Shown here in pieces: positions 1 through 10,832 of a stretch of DNA of 64,000 nt. The DNA is taken from the NCBI RefSeq assembly GCF_030268085.1, contig NZ_BSDE01000007.1, positions 1-64,000 of the forward strand, in the 5' to 3' direction. The notes beneath the pieces are model-generated. The model ran no database searches. It worked only from the letters and a program-made list of their open reading frames with translations, and was not told the origin of the DNA. Both the position numbers and the translations under genes were made by a program. This stretch comes from Geothrix limicola (GTDB lineage: Bacteria; Acidobacteriota; Holophagae; Holophagales; Holophagaceae). Every line of letters begins with the position of its first letter. The stretch's first letter is position 1.

Positions 1-8
1 TAAGCCTT

Positions 9-123
9 CGTCGTGGCTTTTCCCCAAGTGTCACACCCGTTCCCATCCCGAACACGGCAGTTAAGACTTGGAGGGCCGATGATACTGCGCATCACATGCG
101 TGGAAAAGTAGGTCGCTGCGACG
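9..123 (+). rRNA. rrf: 5S ribosomal RNA
   Basis: The stretch contains the invariant 5S core CCCATCCCGAACACGG and the closing GTAGGTCGCTGCGAC. The first and last bases pair as CGTCG/CGACG, which sets the ends to within a few bases. Expected length is about 115-120 nt. It is the last gene of an rRNA operon whose 16S and 23S genes would lie left of the window. No tRNA follows it. Confidence 0.93.
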
Positions 124-132
124 TTAAATCAA

Positions 133-165
133 ACGGGTCACCCCAGACAGGTGGCCCGTTTTTTT
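133..165 (+). terminator. Rho-independent terminator of the rRNA operon
   Basis: A 10-bp stem (ACGGGTCACC / GGTGGCCCGT, one G-U pair) with a short loop is followed by seven T residues. It lies ten bases after the 5S gene, where transcription of the rRNA operon should stop. Confidence 0.85.
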
Positions 166-242
166 ACGTACCAAAACCTGTATCAATGCGGGTTTTTACG
201 CTTCGCGCCGGATACACTGATTGTTCCGCGTGGAGGATAGCA

Positions 243-2960
<2,718 letters not shown>

Positions 2961-2982
2961 TCGTCCAGATCAGGTATCCTGG

Positions 2983-3009
2983 AAAGGCCGCGCCCAGCGC
3001 GGCCTTTTT
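2983..3009 (+). terminator. Rho-independent terminator after ppdK
   Basis: A perfect 10-bp stem (AAAGGCCGCG / CGCGGCCTTT) with a 5-nt loop ends in a T run. It sits only about 13 bases before the ettA start codon, so ettA needs its own initiation very close to or inside this hairpin. Confidence 0.85.
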
Positions 3010-3022
3010 GTCGGATACCCCC

Positions 3023-4708
3023 ATGGCCAAGACTGTTAGCGACCAACCCGAGATCATCTATTCGATGATGCGGGTCAGTAAGATCTACAACAACAAGCCC
3101 GTCATCAAGGACATTTCGCTCAGCTACTTCTACGGCGCGAAGATCGGCGTGCTAGGGCTCAACGGATCCGGCAAGAGCACGGTGCTGCGCATCATGGCGG
3201 GCGTCGACCACGACTTCAACGGCGAGGCCGTGCTCAGCAAGGGTTACACCACGGGCATCCTGGATCAGGAACCCCAGCTGGATCCCAACAAGACCGTGCG
3301 TGAGATCGTCGAAGAAGGCGCCGCCGAGCAGGTGGGCTGGCTGAAGGATTACAACGCCATCAGCGATCAGTTCGCCGATCCGGACGTGGACATGGACGTG
3401 CTGCTGGCCAAGCAGGGCGAACTGCAGGAGAAGATCGACGCTCACGACTGCTGGGACCTCGATTCCCGGCTCGAGCAGGCCATGGACGCCCTGCGTTGCC
3501 CCGATCCCGACACCAAGATCAGCGTGCTGTCCGGTGGTGAGCGGCGCCGCGTGGCCCTGTGCCGCCTGCTGCTCCAGAAGCCCGACATCCTCCTGCTGGA
3601 CGAGCCCACCAACCACCTCGATGCCGAGACTGTGGCCTGGCTGGAAAAGCACCTGCAGGACTACCAGGGCACGGTCATCGCGGTTACCCACGACCGCTAC
3701 TTCCTCGATCACGTGGCGGAATGGATCCTCGAGCTGGATCGCGGCGAAGGCATCCCCTGGAAGGGCAACTACTCCAGCTGGCTCGAGCAGAAGCAGGCCC
3801 GCCTGGCGAAGGAGGAGAAGTCCGACCAGAAGCGCCAGAAGACGCTTGAGCGCGAACTGGAGTGGATCCGCATGTCGCCCAAGGGCCAGCACACCAAGAG
3901 CAAGGCCCGCATCGCCAACTTCGAAAGGCTGGCGGGCGAAGAAGGCCGCCAGAAGGAGCAGGAGCTGGAGATCTACATCCCCAGCGGCCCGCGCCTGGGC
4001 GACTTGGTGGCCGAACTGGATGGCGTCACGAAGGCCTACGGTGATCGCGTGCTCTTCGAGAACCTGACCTTCGCCATTCCGCGCGGAGGCATCCTCGGCG
4101 TCATCGGCCCCAACGGCGCCGGCAAGTCGACCCTGCTGCGCCTGCTGACGGGCCAGGAGACGCCGGATGCGGGCGGCATCCGCATCGGTGAGACCGTCCG
4201 CATGGCCTACGTGGATCAGCTCCGCGCCTCGCTGAATCCCGAAAAGACGGTCTTCGAGGCGGTGTCGGGCGGATACGAGCAGATCGAACTGGGCGGCAAG
4301 CTCATCAACGCCCGGGCCTGGCTGAGCCGCTTCGGGTTCTCCGGCGATTCCCAGCAGAAGAAGGTCTCCGAACTGAGCGGCGGCCAGCAGAACCGGCTGA
4401 ACCTGGCGCTGACGCTGAAGAGCGAATCCAACCTGCTCTTCTTCGACGAACCCACCAACGATCTCGACGTGAACACCATGCGGGCGCTGGAAGAGGCCAT
4501 CGAGTCCTTCGCGGGCAGCGCCGTGGTCGTGAGTCACGACCGCTGGTTCCTGGATCGCCTGGCCACCCACATCCTGGCCTTCGAAGGTGATTCCCAGGTG
4601 CAGTTCTTCGACGGGAACTACACCGAGTACGAGCAGTACCGGAAGGACGTGCTGGGCCTCAAGCCCTTCGATCCGCACCGCATCAAGTACCGAAAGCTGA
4701 CGCGATGA
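3023..4708 (+). CDS. ettA: Energy-dependent translational throttle protein EttA (ABC-F ATPase)
   Basis: 561 aa, matching E. coli EttA (555 aa). ABC-F proteins bind the ribosomal E site and couple translation to the ATP/ADP ratio. Seen: two ABC cassettes without membrane segments; Walker A GLNGSGKST and GPNGAGKST; signature motifs LSGGERRRVALCR and LSGGQQNRLNLAL; Walker B LLLDEPTNHLD and LFFDEPTNDLD; a charged linker between the cassettes. The segment from FYGAKIGVLGLNG onward is EttA-like rather than Uup- or YheS-like. The start at 3023 has no Shine-Dalgarno sequence and follows a terminator hairpin, so initiation may be leaderless or the true leader is unusual. Its stop overlaps the next start (ATGA). 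Confidence 0.93.
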   Translation: MAKTVSDQPEIIYSMMRVSKIYNNKPVIKDISLSYFYGAKIGVLGLNGSGKSTVLRIMAGVDHDFNGEAVLSKGYTTGILDQEPQLDPNKTVREIVEEGAAEQVGWLKDYNAISDQFADPDVDMDVLLAKQGELQEKIDAHDCWDLDSRLEQAMDALRCPDPDTKISVLSGGERRRVALCRLLLQKPDILLLDEPTNHLDAETVAWLEKHLQDYQGTVIAVTHDRYFLDHVAEWILELDRGEGIPWKGNYSSWLEQKQARLAKEEKSDQKRQKTLERELEWIRMSPKGQHTKSKARIANFERLAGEEGRQKEQELEIYIPSGPRLGDLVAELDGVTKAYGDRVLFENLTFAIPRGGILGVIGPNGAGKSTLLRLLTGQETPDAGGIRIGETVRMAYVDQLRASLNPEKTVFEAVSGGYEQIELGGKLINARAWLSRFGFSGDSQQKKVSELSGGQQNRLNLALTLKSESNLLFFDEPTNDLDVNTMRALEEAIESFAGSAVVVSHDRWFLDRLATHILAFEGDSQVQFFDGNYTEYEQYRKDVLGLKPFDPHRIKYRKLTR

Positions 4709-5325
4709 ACGCGGCCTTCCCCCGCGCAAAGCAGCTGGCCCTGGCCACGGCGTTGTTCGGCCTGTTGGTTGGAAGCTCGGCCCTGTGGATGGGGCTGAGC
4801 GAAGGGGCCCTTGCATTCTGGGGCTTTGGTGCGGCCTGTCTCCTGCAGGTGCCGCCATCCCTGGTGTTGCACGGCCGCATCCGCGAGGGCCTGGGCAACA
4901 GTGGGTTGGAACGCGAGCGCCTCACGTTGCGGACCGTGAGCTTCCTGCTGCGCCTCCTGGCCCTGGGGCTCGCCATGGCGGCGGTCTCGGCGCTGCTGGG
5001 AGAGCGGGCGCCCCATCTGGAATTCACGGCGCAAGGCTTGGCAGTCGCGGCGTTAGGGCTGCTCGCGGTGCTCTGGTACGGCAAGCAGGGCGTGAAGGGC
5101 GCCCATCCCACGTTGGAGCTGGACGCGTCGCGCAGCCTCATTCTGCTGGAACTGGCTGTGCTGCTCCTGGCGGGCAGCCTGCTGAGCCGCTGGTTTGCCT
5201 GGGCGGACGCCGTCTCGGGCCTGGCCATGGCCCTCTGGCTGTTCGTGGCGGGGAACAGCCTGGCCAAGGCCAGTTCCCTGCCACCGGCCCGCGGCGGTTG
5301 CGGGGGCAGCTGCAGCTGCGGTTGA
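4705..5325 (+). CDS. CDF-like integral membrane protein with degenerate metal site
   Basis: 206 aa, about six hydrophobic helices, overlapping ettA by 4 nt. The helix order and segments such as WADAVSGLAMALWLFVAGNS resemble the transmembrane half of cation diffusion facilitators (zinc/cobalt exporters). The paired Asp/His ligands expected in helices 2 and 5 are not recognisable: SEGALAFW and DASRSLILLE stand where D-x3-D and H-x3-D would be. The cytoplasmic C-terminal domain is replaced by a short Cys-rich tail, CGGSCSCG. Seen: hydrophobicity, tail, overlap. Inferred: CDF ancestry and loss of ordinary transport. The assignment is tentative. Confidence 0.5.
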   Translation: MNAAFPRAKQLALATALFGLLVGSSALWMGLSEGALAFWGFGAACLLQVPPSLVLHGRIREGLGNSGLERERLTLRTVSFLLRLLALGLAMAAVSALLGERAPHLEFTAQGLAVAALGLLAVLWYGKQGVKGAHPTLELDASRSLILLELAVLLLAGSLLSRWFAWADAVSGLAMALWLFVAGNSLAKASSLPPARGGCGGSCSCG

Positions 5326-6191
5326 TGCGCGTCCTGGAGCTGTTCTCGGGCCTGGGGGGCTGGCGCATGGCCCTCGAGGATCGGGGCCGTGTCGTCGCCG
5401 CCTACGATGTGAACGAGGCCGCCAACGCCACCTACGCGCTCAACCATGGTGACCTTCCCAAGGCGCGGGAACTGGCCACTCTGCCACTCTCAGAATTGGA
5501 GGCTCACGCAGCCGAGACGTGGCTGATGAGTCCGCCCTGCCAGCCCTTCTGCCGAATGGGGAACCACCAGGGGCTGGAGGATCGGCGCTCCCGCGCCTTC
5601 CTGCACCTCATGGACCTGTTTCGACAGTCGCCGCCGGAGCATCTGGTGCTGGAGAACGTGGTCGGGTTCCTGGGCTCGGATGCCCACGCCCTCTTGGCAG
5701 AGCGGCTTCGAGCTCACGGCATGCATCAGGTGGACCTTCAGGCCTGTCCCAGCGGATTTGGCCTGCCCAACCAGCGACCCCGCGTGTTCATCGTGGCCTC
5801 CCGCCGCCCCGCGATCTCGCGCCCGCTGCCTGAGCTTCCGCCGCGTCCGCTGGCGGGTTTTCTGGATGAGACCGAAGACGAGAGCCTGTATCTGCGTCCC
5901 GAGGTGCTCGCGCGCCACCACTTCGGCCTCGACCTAGTGATGGCCGAGGATCGTCGCAGCACCTGCTTCATCGGCGGCTACGGGCGACGCCTCGTGGGCA
6001 GTGGCTCCTTTCTGAAGACCGGGCGCGGCATCCGCCGCTTCTCGCCCGGCGAGGTGGCCCGGCTTCACGGGCTGCCCGAAGGATTCCGCTTTCCTGAAGC
6101 GCTTTCCCTCGAAGCGCGGTACAAGCTGCTGGGCAACGGCCTGTCCATTCCCGTCGCGGCCTGGGCGCTGGATCACCTCTTCGACCGCTAG
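5325..6191 (+). CDS. Dnmt2/TRDMT1-type cytosine-C5 methyltransferase (probable tRNA C38 methylase)
   Basis: 288 aa. It starts at the ATG overlapping the previous stop by one base. Seen: motif I LELFSGLGGWRMAL (SAM binding); motif IV MSPPCQPF with the catalytic Cys at residue 72; motif VI LENVVGF; motif VIII RPRVFIVA; and the C-terminal CFIGGYG followed by GSGS and YKLLGNGL. The CFT-x2-YG block and the very short target-recognition region are hallmarks of Dnmt2, which methylates C38 of a tRNA anticodon loop rather than DNA. A bacterial homologue from Geobacter has been studied as a tRNA enzyme. Here Ile replaces the Thr of CFT. Its place behind ettA supports a translation role. No restriction endonuclease is adjacent. 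A DNA methylase remains possible. Confidence 0.82.
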   Translation: MRVLELFSGLGGWRMALEDRGRVVAAYDVNEAANATYALNHGDLPKARELATLPLSELEAHAAETWLMSPPCQPFCRMGNHQGLEDRRSRAFLHLMDLFRQSPPEHLVLENVVGFLGSDAHALLAERLRAHGMHQVDLQACPSGFGLPNQRPRVFIVASRRPAISRPLPELPPRPLAGFLDETEDESLYLRPEVLARHHFGLDLVMAEDRRSTCFIGGYGRRLVGSGSFLKTGRGIRRFSPGEVARLHGLPEGFRFPEALSLEARYKLLGNGLSIPVAAWALDHLFDR

Positions 6192-6194
6192 AAT

Positions 6195-6469
6195 CTAGGA
6201 GCGTATCCAAGTAATCGATAGGGGCTGCATTGATGGCAAAGGGTGTTCAGGCAAGGAAGCGGGCGCAGGGCGGTGCGGGTTCACCGTTCAAGCCCGGTGA
6301 CGCGGCATGGACGCCCTTTGCCATCAACCCTCCGGGCTGGTGCGGCAGCCGTCGGGATGCCGCGTCAGGCTCCTCGACCTTGGACTTGCCAGGGCCTTCG
6401 TCGCCTTCCTTGCCTCCCTCGGCTGGCACACCAGTGCAGCCCCCACCCATGACTTGGATACGCTCCTAG
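6195..6469. mobile_element. MITE-like non-coding element with 18-bp terminal inverted repeats
   Basis: The 18 bp at 6195-6212 (CTAGGAGCGTATCCAAGT) are the exact reverse complement of 6452-6469. If CTAG is a 4-bp target duplication, the element is 6199-6465 with 14-bp terminal repeats. Further inverted pairs lie inside: 6221-6229 with 6435-6443, 6231-6243 with 6314-6326, and a TGACGCGGCAT/ATGCCGCGTCA pair near 6299 and 6357. No transposase is encoded. The element fills the whole gap between the Dnmt2 stop (6191) and the next ATG (6471). CTAG-type duplications are known for IS5-family elements; that assignment is inference. Confidence 0.65.
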
Positions 6470-6470
6470 C

Positions 6471-7052
6471 ATGCGTCTCCTGCTTTCCGCCTTCGCGCCC
6501 GAACTCGGCCCCCTCGCCGGGGCCCCGCCCGCGGGCTGGGAGACGGCCACGGTGGGCGTCGGTGCCGTCACCGCCGCGGCGGCCACGGCTCGCCTGCTGG
6601 CGGAACACAGGCCCGAGGCCGTGCTGTTCCTCGGCACCTGCGGGCGCTACGACGAGCGCCTCGCGCTGTTCGAGTGCCTGTGGGCCTCTGAAGCCATCGC
6701 CACCTCACTGGAGGAGGTTCGCGGAGGCGCCTACCGGCCTGGCATCGAAAAGGTCGGCTGGGCCTCGACGCTGGCGGGACCTCTGCCAGCACAGGCCGTG
6801 GCCGTGCCGCCCGCCATCACCTGCACGGTGGAGGGCGCCTCCCTGCTGGCTTCGGTGGCCCCGGTGGAGCACCTGGAACTGACGGGCGTGTTCGCGGCCT
6901 GCCACCAGGCGGGCGTGCCCTGCGGCGGCGCGCTGGTGGTGGTCAACGACGTGGGGCCCGACGCGCAGGCCCAGTGGAAGGCCAACCACGCCGAGGGCAG
7001 CCGCCGGCTGGTGGAATCACTCAGGGCCGCGGGCTGTTTCGAAGGGGCGTGA
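6471..7052 (+). CDS. Phosphorylase-superfamily nucleosidase-like protein
   Basis: 193 aa. The order of short beta strands (MRLLLSAFAPEL, EAVLFLGTCG) and the C-terminal segment ELTGVFAACHQAGVPCGGALVVVNDVG resemble the PNP/MTA-nucleosidase fold, in which the ELTGVFAACHQAG region corresponds to the substrate-binding N-M-E-G-A helix. The Glu is placed differently, so catalysis is uncertain. Futalosine hydrolase (menaquinone pathway) is a possible identity because its C terminus has a similar N-x-V-G pattern. The ATG lies one base after the inverted-repeat element and lacks a ribosome-binding site, so expression may depend on that element. The 3' end overlaps comEC by 32 nt on the opposite strand. 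Confidence 0.5.
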   Translation: MRLLLSAFAPELGPLAGAPPAGWETATVGVGAVTAAAATARLLAEHRPEAVLFLGTCGRYDERLALFECLWASEAIATSLEEVRGGAYRPGIEKVGWASTLAGPLPAQAVAVPPAITCTVEGASLLASVAPVEHLELTGVFAACHQAGVPCGGALVVVNDVGPDAQAQWKANHAEGSRRLVESLRAAGCFEGA

Positions 7053-9348
7053 AGGCCGCGCCTCCGTCCCCGGTTTCGATCCGCCACCCTCCCTCCACAG
7101 AAGAGACGCGCACGCCGCCGGAGGACCCCGTGATCCAGGGCCTCACACCCTGGCGCAGGAAGGTCTCCTGTGTTTCAGGGTGGGGATGGTCGAAGCGGTT
7201 CCGGAAACCCGCTGGGATGATCACGACTTCGGGGTCGAGGGCCGCGACCCAGCCGGGATCCGACGCATTCCGGCTGCCGTGATGGCCCGCCTTCAGCAGC
7301 CGGTGCTGGAAGGGCCCCGGATCGCCGAGGGCCATCAGATCCCGCTCCTGGATGCCCAGGGCATCACCCATGAGCCACAGCTCCCGATCGCGCCAGGCCA
7401 CGCGAAGCACCAGCGAAACCATGTTGGCATCGGGCAGGGCGAAGGGGTTGGGAGGCCAGCGCACGCTGAAGGCGGCGCCACCACGAGCCCAGGCGTCGCC
7501 CCGCAGCAGGCCGTTGGGATCCACCTCCGCAGGGCGGTAGAGGGCCCAGGGATCTTCCTCGTCGGCGGTGGTGGGCACGGCGGTGCTGGCGAGCGGCCAG
7601 AGCCGGGAAAGCGTGGCCCAGCCGCCGGCGTGATCGCCGTGGGGGTGCGTGAGGATGAGGTGGACGGGCTCACGCACGCCACGCCGGCTCAGCACCCGCG
7701 CGAGGCGGCGGCCCGTCCAGGGGCTCGGCCCCGTGTCGATCAGAGTGGCGTCGCCGCCGGGCACGCGCAGCAGAAGGGCGTCGCCCTGGCCGACGTCCAC
7801 GGCTTCGAGCGAAAGCGTCGTCGGCGCGCGGCCCGTGCCGTGGAAGACGAGGAGACCCAGCGACAGGGCGACCATTCCCACCACCAGCGCGCGGGTCCGC
7901 TTCTGTCTTCCCTGCCGGTGGGCCAGGGCCAGCCATCCGAGGGTCAACAGCAGCCAGGGCCAGAGCAGGCCGGTGGCCAGGGGCGCCATGCCCGTCAGGG
8001 CCGGCACGAGGCGGTCGCCCATCCAGGTCAGCACCAGGCCCGCGCCCTGGGTGAGACCCGGAAGGGGCAGCAGGATCAGGGCCAGGCAAAGCGGGGTGAG
8101 GAAGGCCACGAGGGGCAGCACGAGCAGGTTGGCGAGGATGCCCCACCAAGGCGCGCCACCGTGGAGCAGCGCGAGCAGGGGCAGGGTCGAGAGCCAGGGC
8201 GCGGCCAGGCGCGCGAAGGGAAGGGCCAGGCGGCCCAGCAGGGGCGACAGGAGGCCCGCGAGCGGCTCGGCGCCCCAGAGCAGGCCCAGCAGGGCCCACC
8301 AGGCCAGCAGGAAGCCCGGTTCCACGCCCGCGGCCGGGTGTCCCAGCCACCAGAGCAGCAGGGCTCCGTGGAGGCCCGCCACCGGCGGCAGCTTCCAGCC
8401 CGTGGCGCGCCCCAGCGCCCAGGCGATACCCATGAAGAGGCCCCGCCACACGGGTGCGGAAAAGCCCACGAGGGCCGAGTAGAGCAGGCCCGCAGTGATC
8501 GACCCGGCAGCGGTGCCGCGCAGCCGCAGGCGGCGCAGCAGGGCCTCCACGGCCGCCATGATCAGGGTGACCTGCAGACCGGAGACCACGAGGATGTGGA
8601 TGGTGCCGCTTTCGGCGAAGACGCTGAAGTGGGCTTCATCCACCGGCGGGATGCCCAGGGCGAGGGCGCCCCACAGATCCTTGGCGGTGGGGCCGAGGGG
8701 CAGGGCCTCGAAGCGGCGCCGGGCGAAGGTCTGCAGGCGAAGCAGCCAGGAAGGCCGGGCGGGGCCCAGGACCTCCAGCAATTGGGAGGAGGCCACCTGG
8801 ATGCGCCGCGGTGATTCGTTGCTGCGGGCCCGCCAGAGGGGGCGCTCCACGAGGAAGATGGGCGCGGGTTGGATGGGCCGCAATTCGGCGCGCAGGCGGA
8901 CCGGCGTGCCGGGCGCGGGTGGTGCCTGTTCGCCCTCGGCGGGCAGGCTCAGGGGCAGGCTGAGGCCCTTCATGGATTCGGGGGAGACCAGGTCGATCTG
9001 GCTGCATAGCCTTTCACCCTGAAGGGTCCAGGGCGCGGCGATCCGGCCTTCCACGGTCTGGAAGCCCATGGGCAGAGCGCTCTCCCACCGGGCTCTGCGA
9101 GCCAGGCCCAGGGCGGTCAAGGCCGCCATGCCGAGCGCCAGGGGCACGAGGAACCAGCGGCGGAACCGCAGCAGGGGCAGGGAGGCCAGGAAGAGAGGTC
9201 CGCCGATGAGCAGCCAGCGGGCGGGGATCTGGCCCTCCCACCGCTCGGGCAGAAGCCAGGGCACGGCGCAGGCGGCGGCCAAGCCCCAGGCCAGGGGCCA
9301 GAGCGAAGCCCCGGACAGACGTTGCCACAGGCTGGATCTGGAAAGCAT
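7021..9348 (-). CDS. comEC: ComEC/Rec2 family DNA-uptake channel
   Basis: 775 aa with the full three-part ComEC layout. An N-terminal membrane hairpin is followed by an OB-like DUF4131 region (about 50-190). The central Competence domain (about 215-480) has many hydrophobic helices and the motif FAESGTIHILVVSGLQVTL. A C-terminal metallo-beta-lactamase-like domain contains TLIDTGP, THPHGDHAGG and KAGHHGSRNASDP. The protein forms the inner-membrane pore for single-stranded DNA import in natural transformation, and the hydrolase domain is thought to degrade the other strand. No other competence genes are nearby. It is convergent with the preceding gene. Confidence 0.93.
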   Translation of the reverse strand: MLSRSSLWQRLSGASLWPLAWGLAAACAVPWLLPERWEGQIPARWLLIGGPLFLASLPLLRFRRWFLVPLALGMAALTALGLARRARWESALPMGFQTVEGRIAAPWTLQGERLCSQIDLVSPESMKGLSLPLSLPAEGEQAPPAPGTPVRLRAELRPIQPAPIFLVERPLWRARSNESPRRIQVASSQLLEVLGPARPSWLLRLQTFARRRFEALPLGPTAKDLWGALALGIPPVDEAHFSVFAESGTIHILVVSGLQVTLIMAAVEALLRRLRLRGTAAGSITAGLLYSALVGFSAPVWRGLFMGIAWALGRATGWKLPPVAGLHGALLLWWLGHPAAGVEPGFLLAWWALLGLLWGAEPLAGLLSPLLGRLALPFARLAAPWLSTLPLLALLHGGAPWWGILANLLVLPLVAFLTPLCLALILLPLPGLTQGAGLVLTWMGDRLVPALTGMAPLATGLLWPWLLLTLGWLALAHRQGRQKRTRALVVGMVALSLGLLVFHGTGRAPTTLSLEAVDVGQGDALLLRVPGGDATLIDTGPSPWTGRRLARVLSRRGVREPVHLILTHPHGDHAGGWATLSRLWPLASTAVPTTADEEDPWALYRPAEVDPNGLLRGDAWARGGAAFSVRWPPNPFALPDANMVSLVLRVAWRDRELWLMGDALGIQERDLMALGDPGPFQHRLLKAGHHGSRNASDPGWVAALDPEVVIIPAGFRNRFDHPHPETQETFLRQGVRPWITGSSGGVRVSSVEGGWRIETGDGGAAFTPLRNSPRP

Positions 9349-9419
9349 CCGAAGAGTCTAGCGGATCCACACCCTGTCCAAACCTTGACAGGGGCCCCCG
9401 GGCTGGGGACCCTTGGGGT

Positions 9420-10832
9420 ATGAACCCAGCAAGGGCCCTCCTGGTGGACGACGACCCCACCATCCTCGAGGTGGTTGGTTCGCTGCTGTCACGCCACGGG
9501 CACGAGGTGGTGGGGACGGGCTCGGGCCTGCGCGGGGCCCAGTGCCTCCGGGGCGAGCATTTCGACCTGGCCGTGGTGGACCTCATGCTGCCGGATCTGA
9601 GCGGCCTCGAACTGGCTCGCCAGGCCGTGGCCAAGCCCGATACGGTGGTGGTGGTGCTGTCGGGGTCGACCTCGGTGGAGACGGCCCTCCAGGCCATGAA
9701 GATGGGCATCTACGACTACGTGCCCAAGCCCTTCCGCGCCGAGGAGCTGGAACACACGCTGCTGCGCGCCATCGAGAAGTCCCAACTGAACCAGGAGAAC
9801 AAGCGCCTGCGGGAACAGATCCAGGGCCAGACGCCGGGGCCCCAGATGGTGGGCCGTTCGGAGATCTGGCAGAACCTCCAGGCCCTTCTTCGCCGGGTGG
9901 CGCCTTCGCCGTCCACGGTGCTCATCACGGGGCCTTCGGGCACGGGCAAGGAACTGGCCGCCAAGGCCATCCACCAGTGGAGTCCGCGAGCCCAGGGGCC
10001 CTTCGTGCCCATCCACTGCGGCGCCATTCCGGAAAACCTGCTGGAGGACGAGTTGTTCGGCCACGTGCGCGGGGCCTACACGGATGCCCGCACGGACCGC
10101 CCCGGCCGTTTCCAGCAGGCCGAAGGTGGCACGCTCTTCCTCGACGAAATCGGCACCATGCCCCTGAACCTCCAAGTGAAGCTGCTGCGCGTCATCCAGG
10201 AGCGGGAATTCACGCCCCTCGGGTCCTCCCGCACGCTGAAGGCCGATTTCCGGCTGCTGGCGGCCACGAATGAAGATCTTGAAAGCCTCGTGGAGCAGAA
10301 GCGCTTCCGCGAGGACCTGTTCTACCGCCTGAACGTGATCCCCATCCAGTTGCATCCCCTGCGGGATCACCCACAGGACATCCCCGTCCTGGTCGCCCAC
10401 TTCGCGCGGAAATTCTCGCGGGAGCTGGGGCTTCCCCTCAAGCAGGTCGAACCGGCCGCCCTGCAGGCGTTGGAAGCCTATGGGTGGCCCGGCAACGTGC
10501 GAGAGCTGGAAAACGCCGTGGAAAGGGCCATGGCGCTGGGATCGGATCCCGAACGGTTGCTGCTCCAGGACCTGCCCGCGACCATCGCCGGCGTGCTGCC
10601 TTCCGTGGTCTTCCCGAGGTTGCCACAGCATCAGGATCTGGGCCGCTTCCTGGAAGACCTGGAACGCCATCTGATTCTGGAAGCGCTGCAGGCGACGGGC
10701 TGGAACAAGAGCGAATCGGCGCGCCGCCTCGGCATGCGCCGGACCACGCTGCTGCACCGGCTCCGGGCCCTGGACATTCCCATGGACCCCATGGGTGAAG
10801 CCGAATCCGCCCTGGCCCGGGAGGCTCCTTGA
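9420..10832 (+). CDS. Sigma-54-dependent response regulator (NtrC family)
   Basis: 470 aa. The receiver domain (1-120) has the acidic pocket DDD at 10-12, phospho-acceptor D54 in VVDLMLPD and the lysine in VPKPF. The AAA+ domain (about 140-380) has Walker A GPSGTGKE, a GAFTGA-type sigma-54 loop written GAYTDA, Walker B GGTLFLDEIG and the arginine-finger region FREDLFYRLNV. A C-terminal Fis-type helix-turn-helix reads NKSESARRLGMRRTTLLHRL. When phosphorylated it should open sigma-54 promoters. No partner histidine kinase is adjacent. The Thr of the sigma-54 loop is kept, so it is probably active. It overlaps the downstream gene by 4 nt. Confidence 0.93.
   Translation: MNPARALLVDDDPTILEVVGSLLSRHGHEVVGTGSGLRGAQCLRGEHFDLAVVDLMLPDLSGLELARQAVAKPDTVVVVLSGSTSVETALQAMKMGIYDYVPKPFRAEELEHTLLRAIEKSQLNQENKRLREQIQGQTPGPQMVGRSEIWQNLQALLRRVAPSPSTVLITGPSGTGKELAAKAIHQWSPRAQGPFVPIHCGAIPENLLEDELFGHVRGAYTDARTDRPGRFQQAEGGTLFLDEIGTMPLNLQVKLLRVIQEREFTPLGSSRTLKADFRLLAATNEDLESLVEQKRFREDLFYRLNVIPIQLHPLRDHPQDIPVLVAHFARKFSRELGLPLKQVEPAALQALEAYGWPGNVRELENAVERAMALGSDPERLLLQDLPATIAGVLPSVVFPRLPQHQDLGRFLEDLERHLILEALQATGWNKSESARRLGMRRTTLLHRLRALDIPMDPMGEAESALAREAP

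Noticed and set aside
6230-6469. Small frames inside the inverted-repeat element
   Set aside because: They overlap each other on both strands, have no ribosome site and follow the repeat structure rather than a protein pattern.
9384-9389. A perfect TTGACA before the sigma-54 response regulator
   Set aside because: No -10 box occurs at 15-19 bp spacing, so I did not call a promoter.
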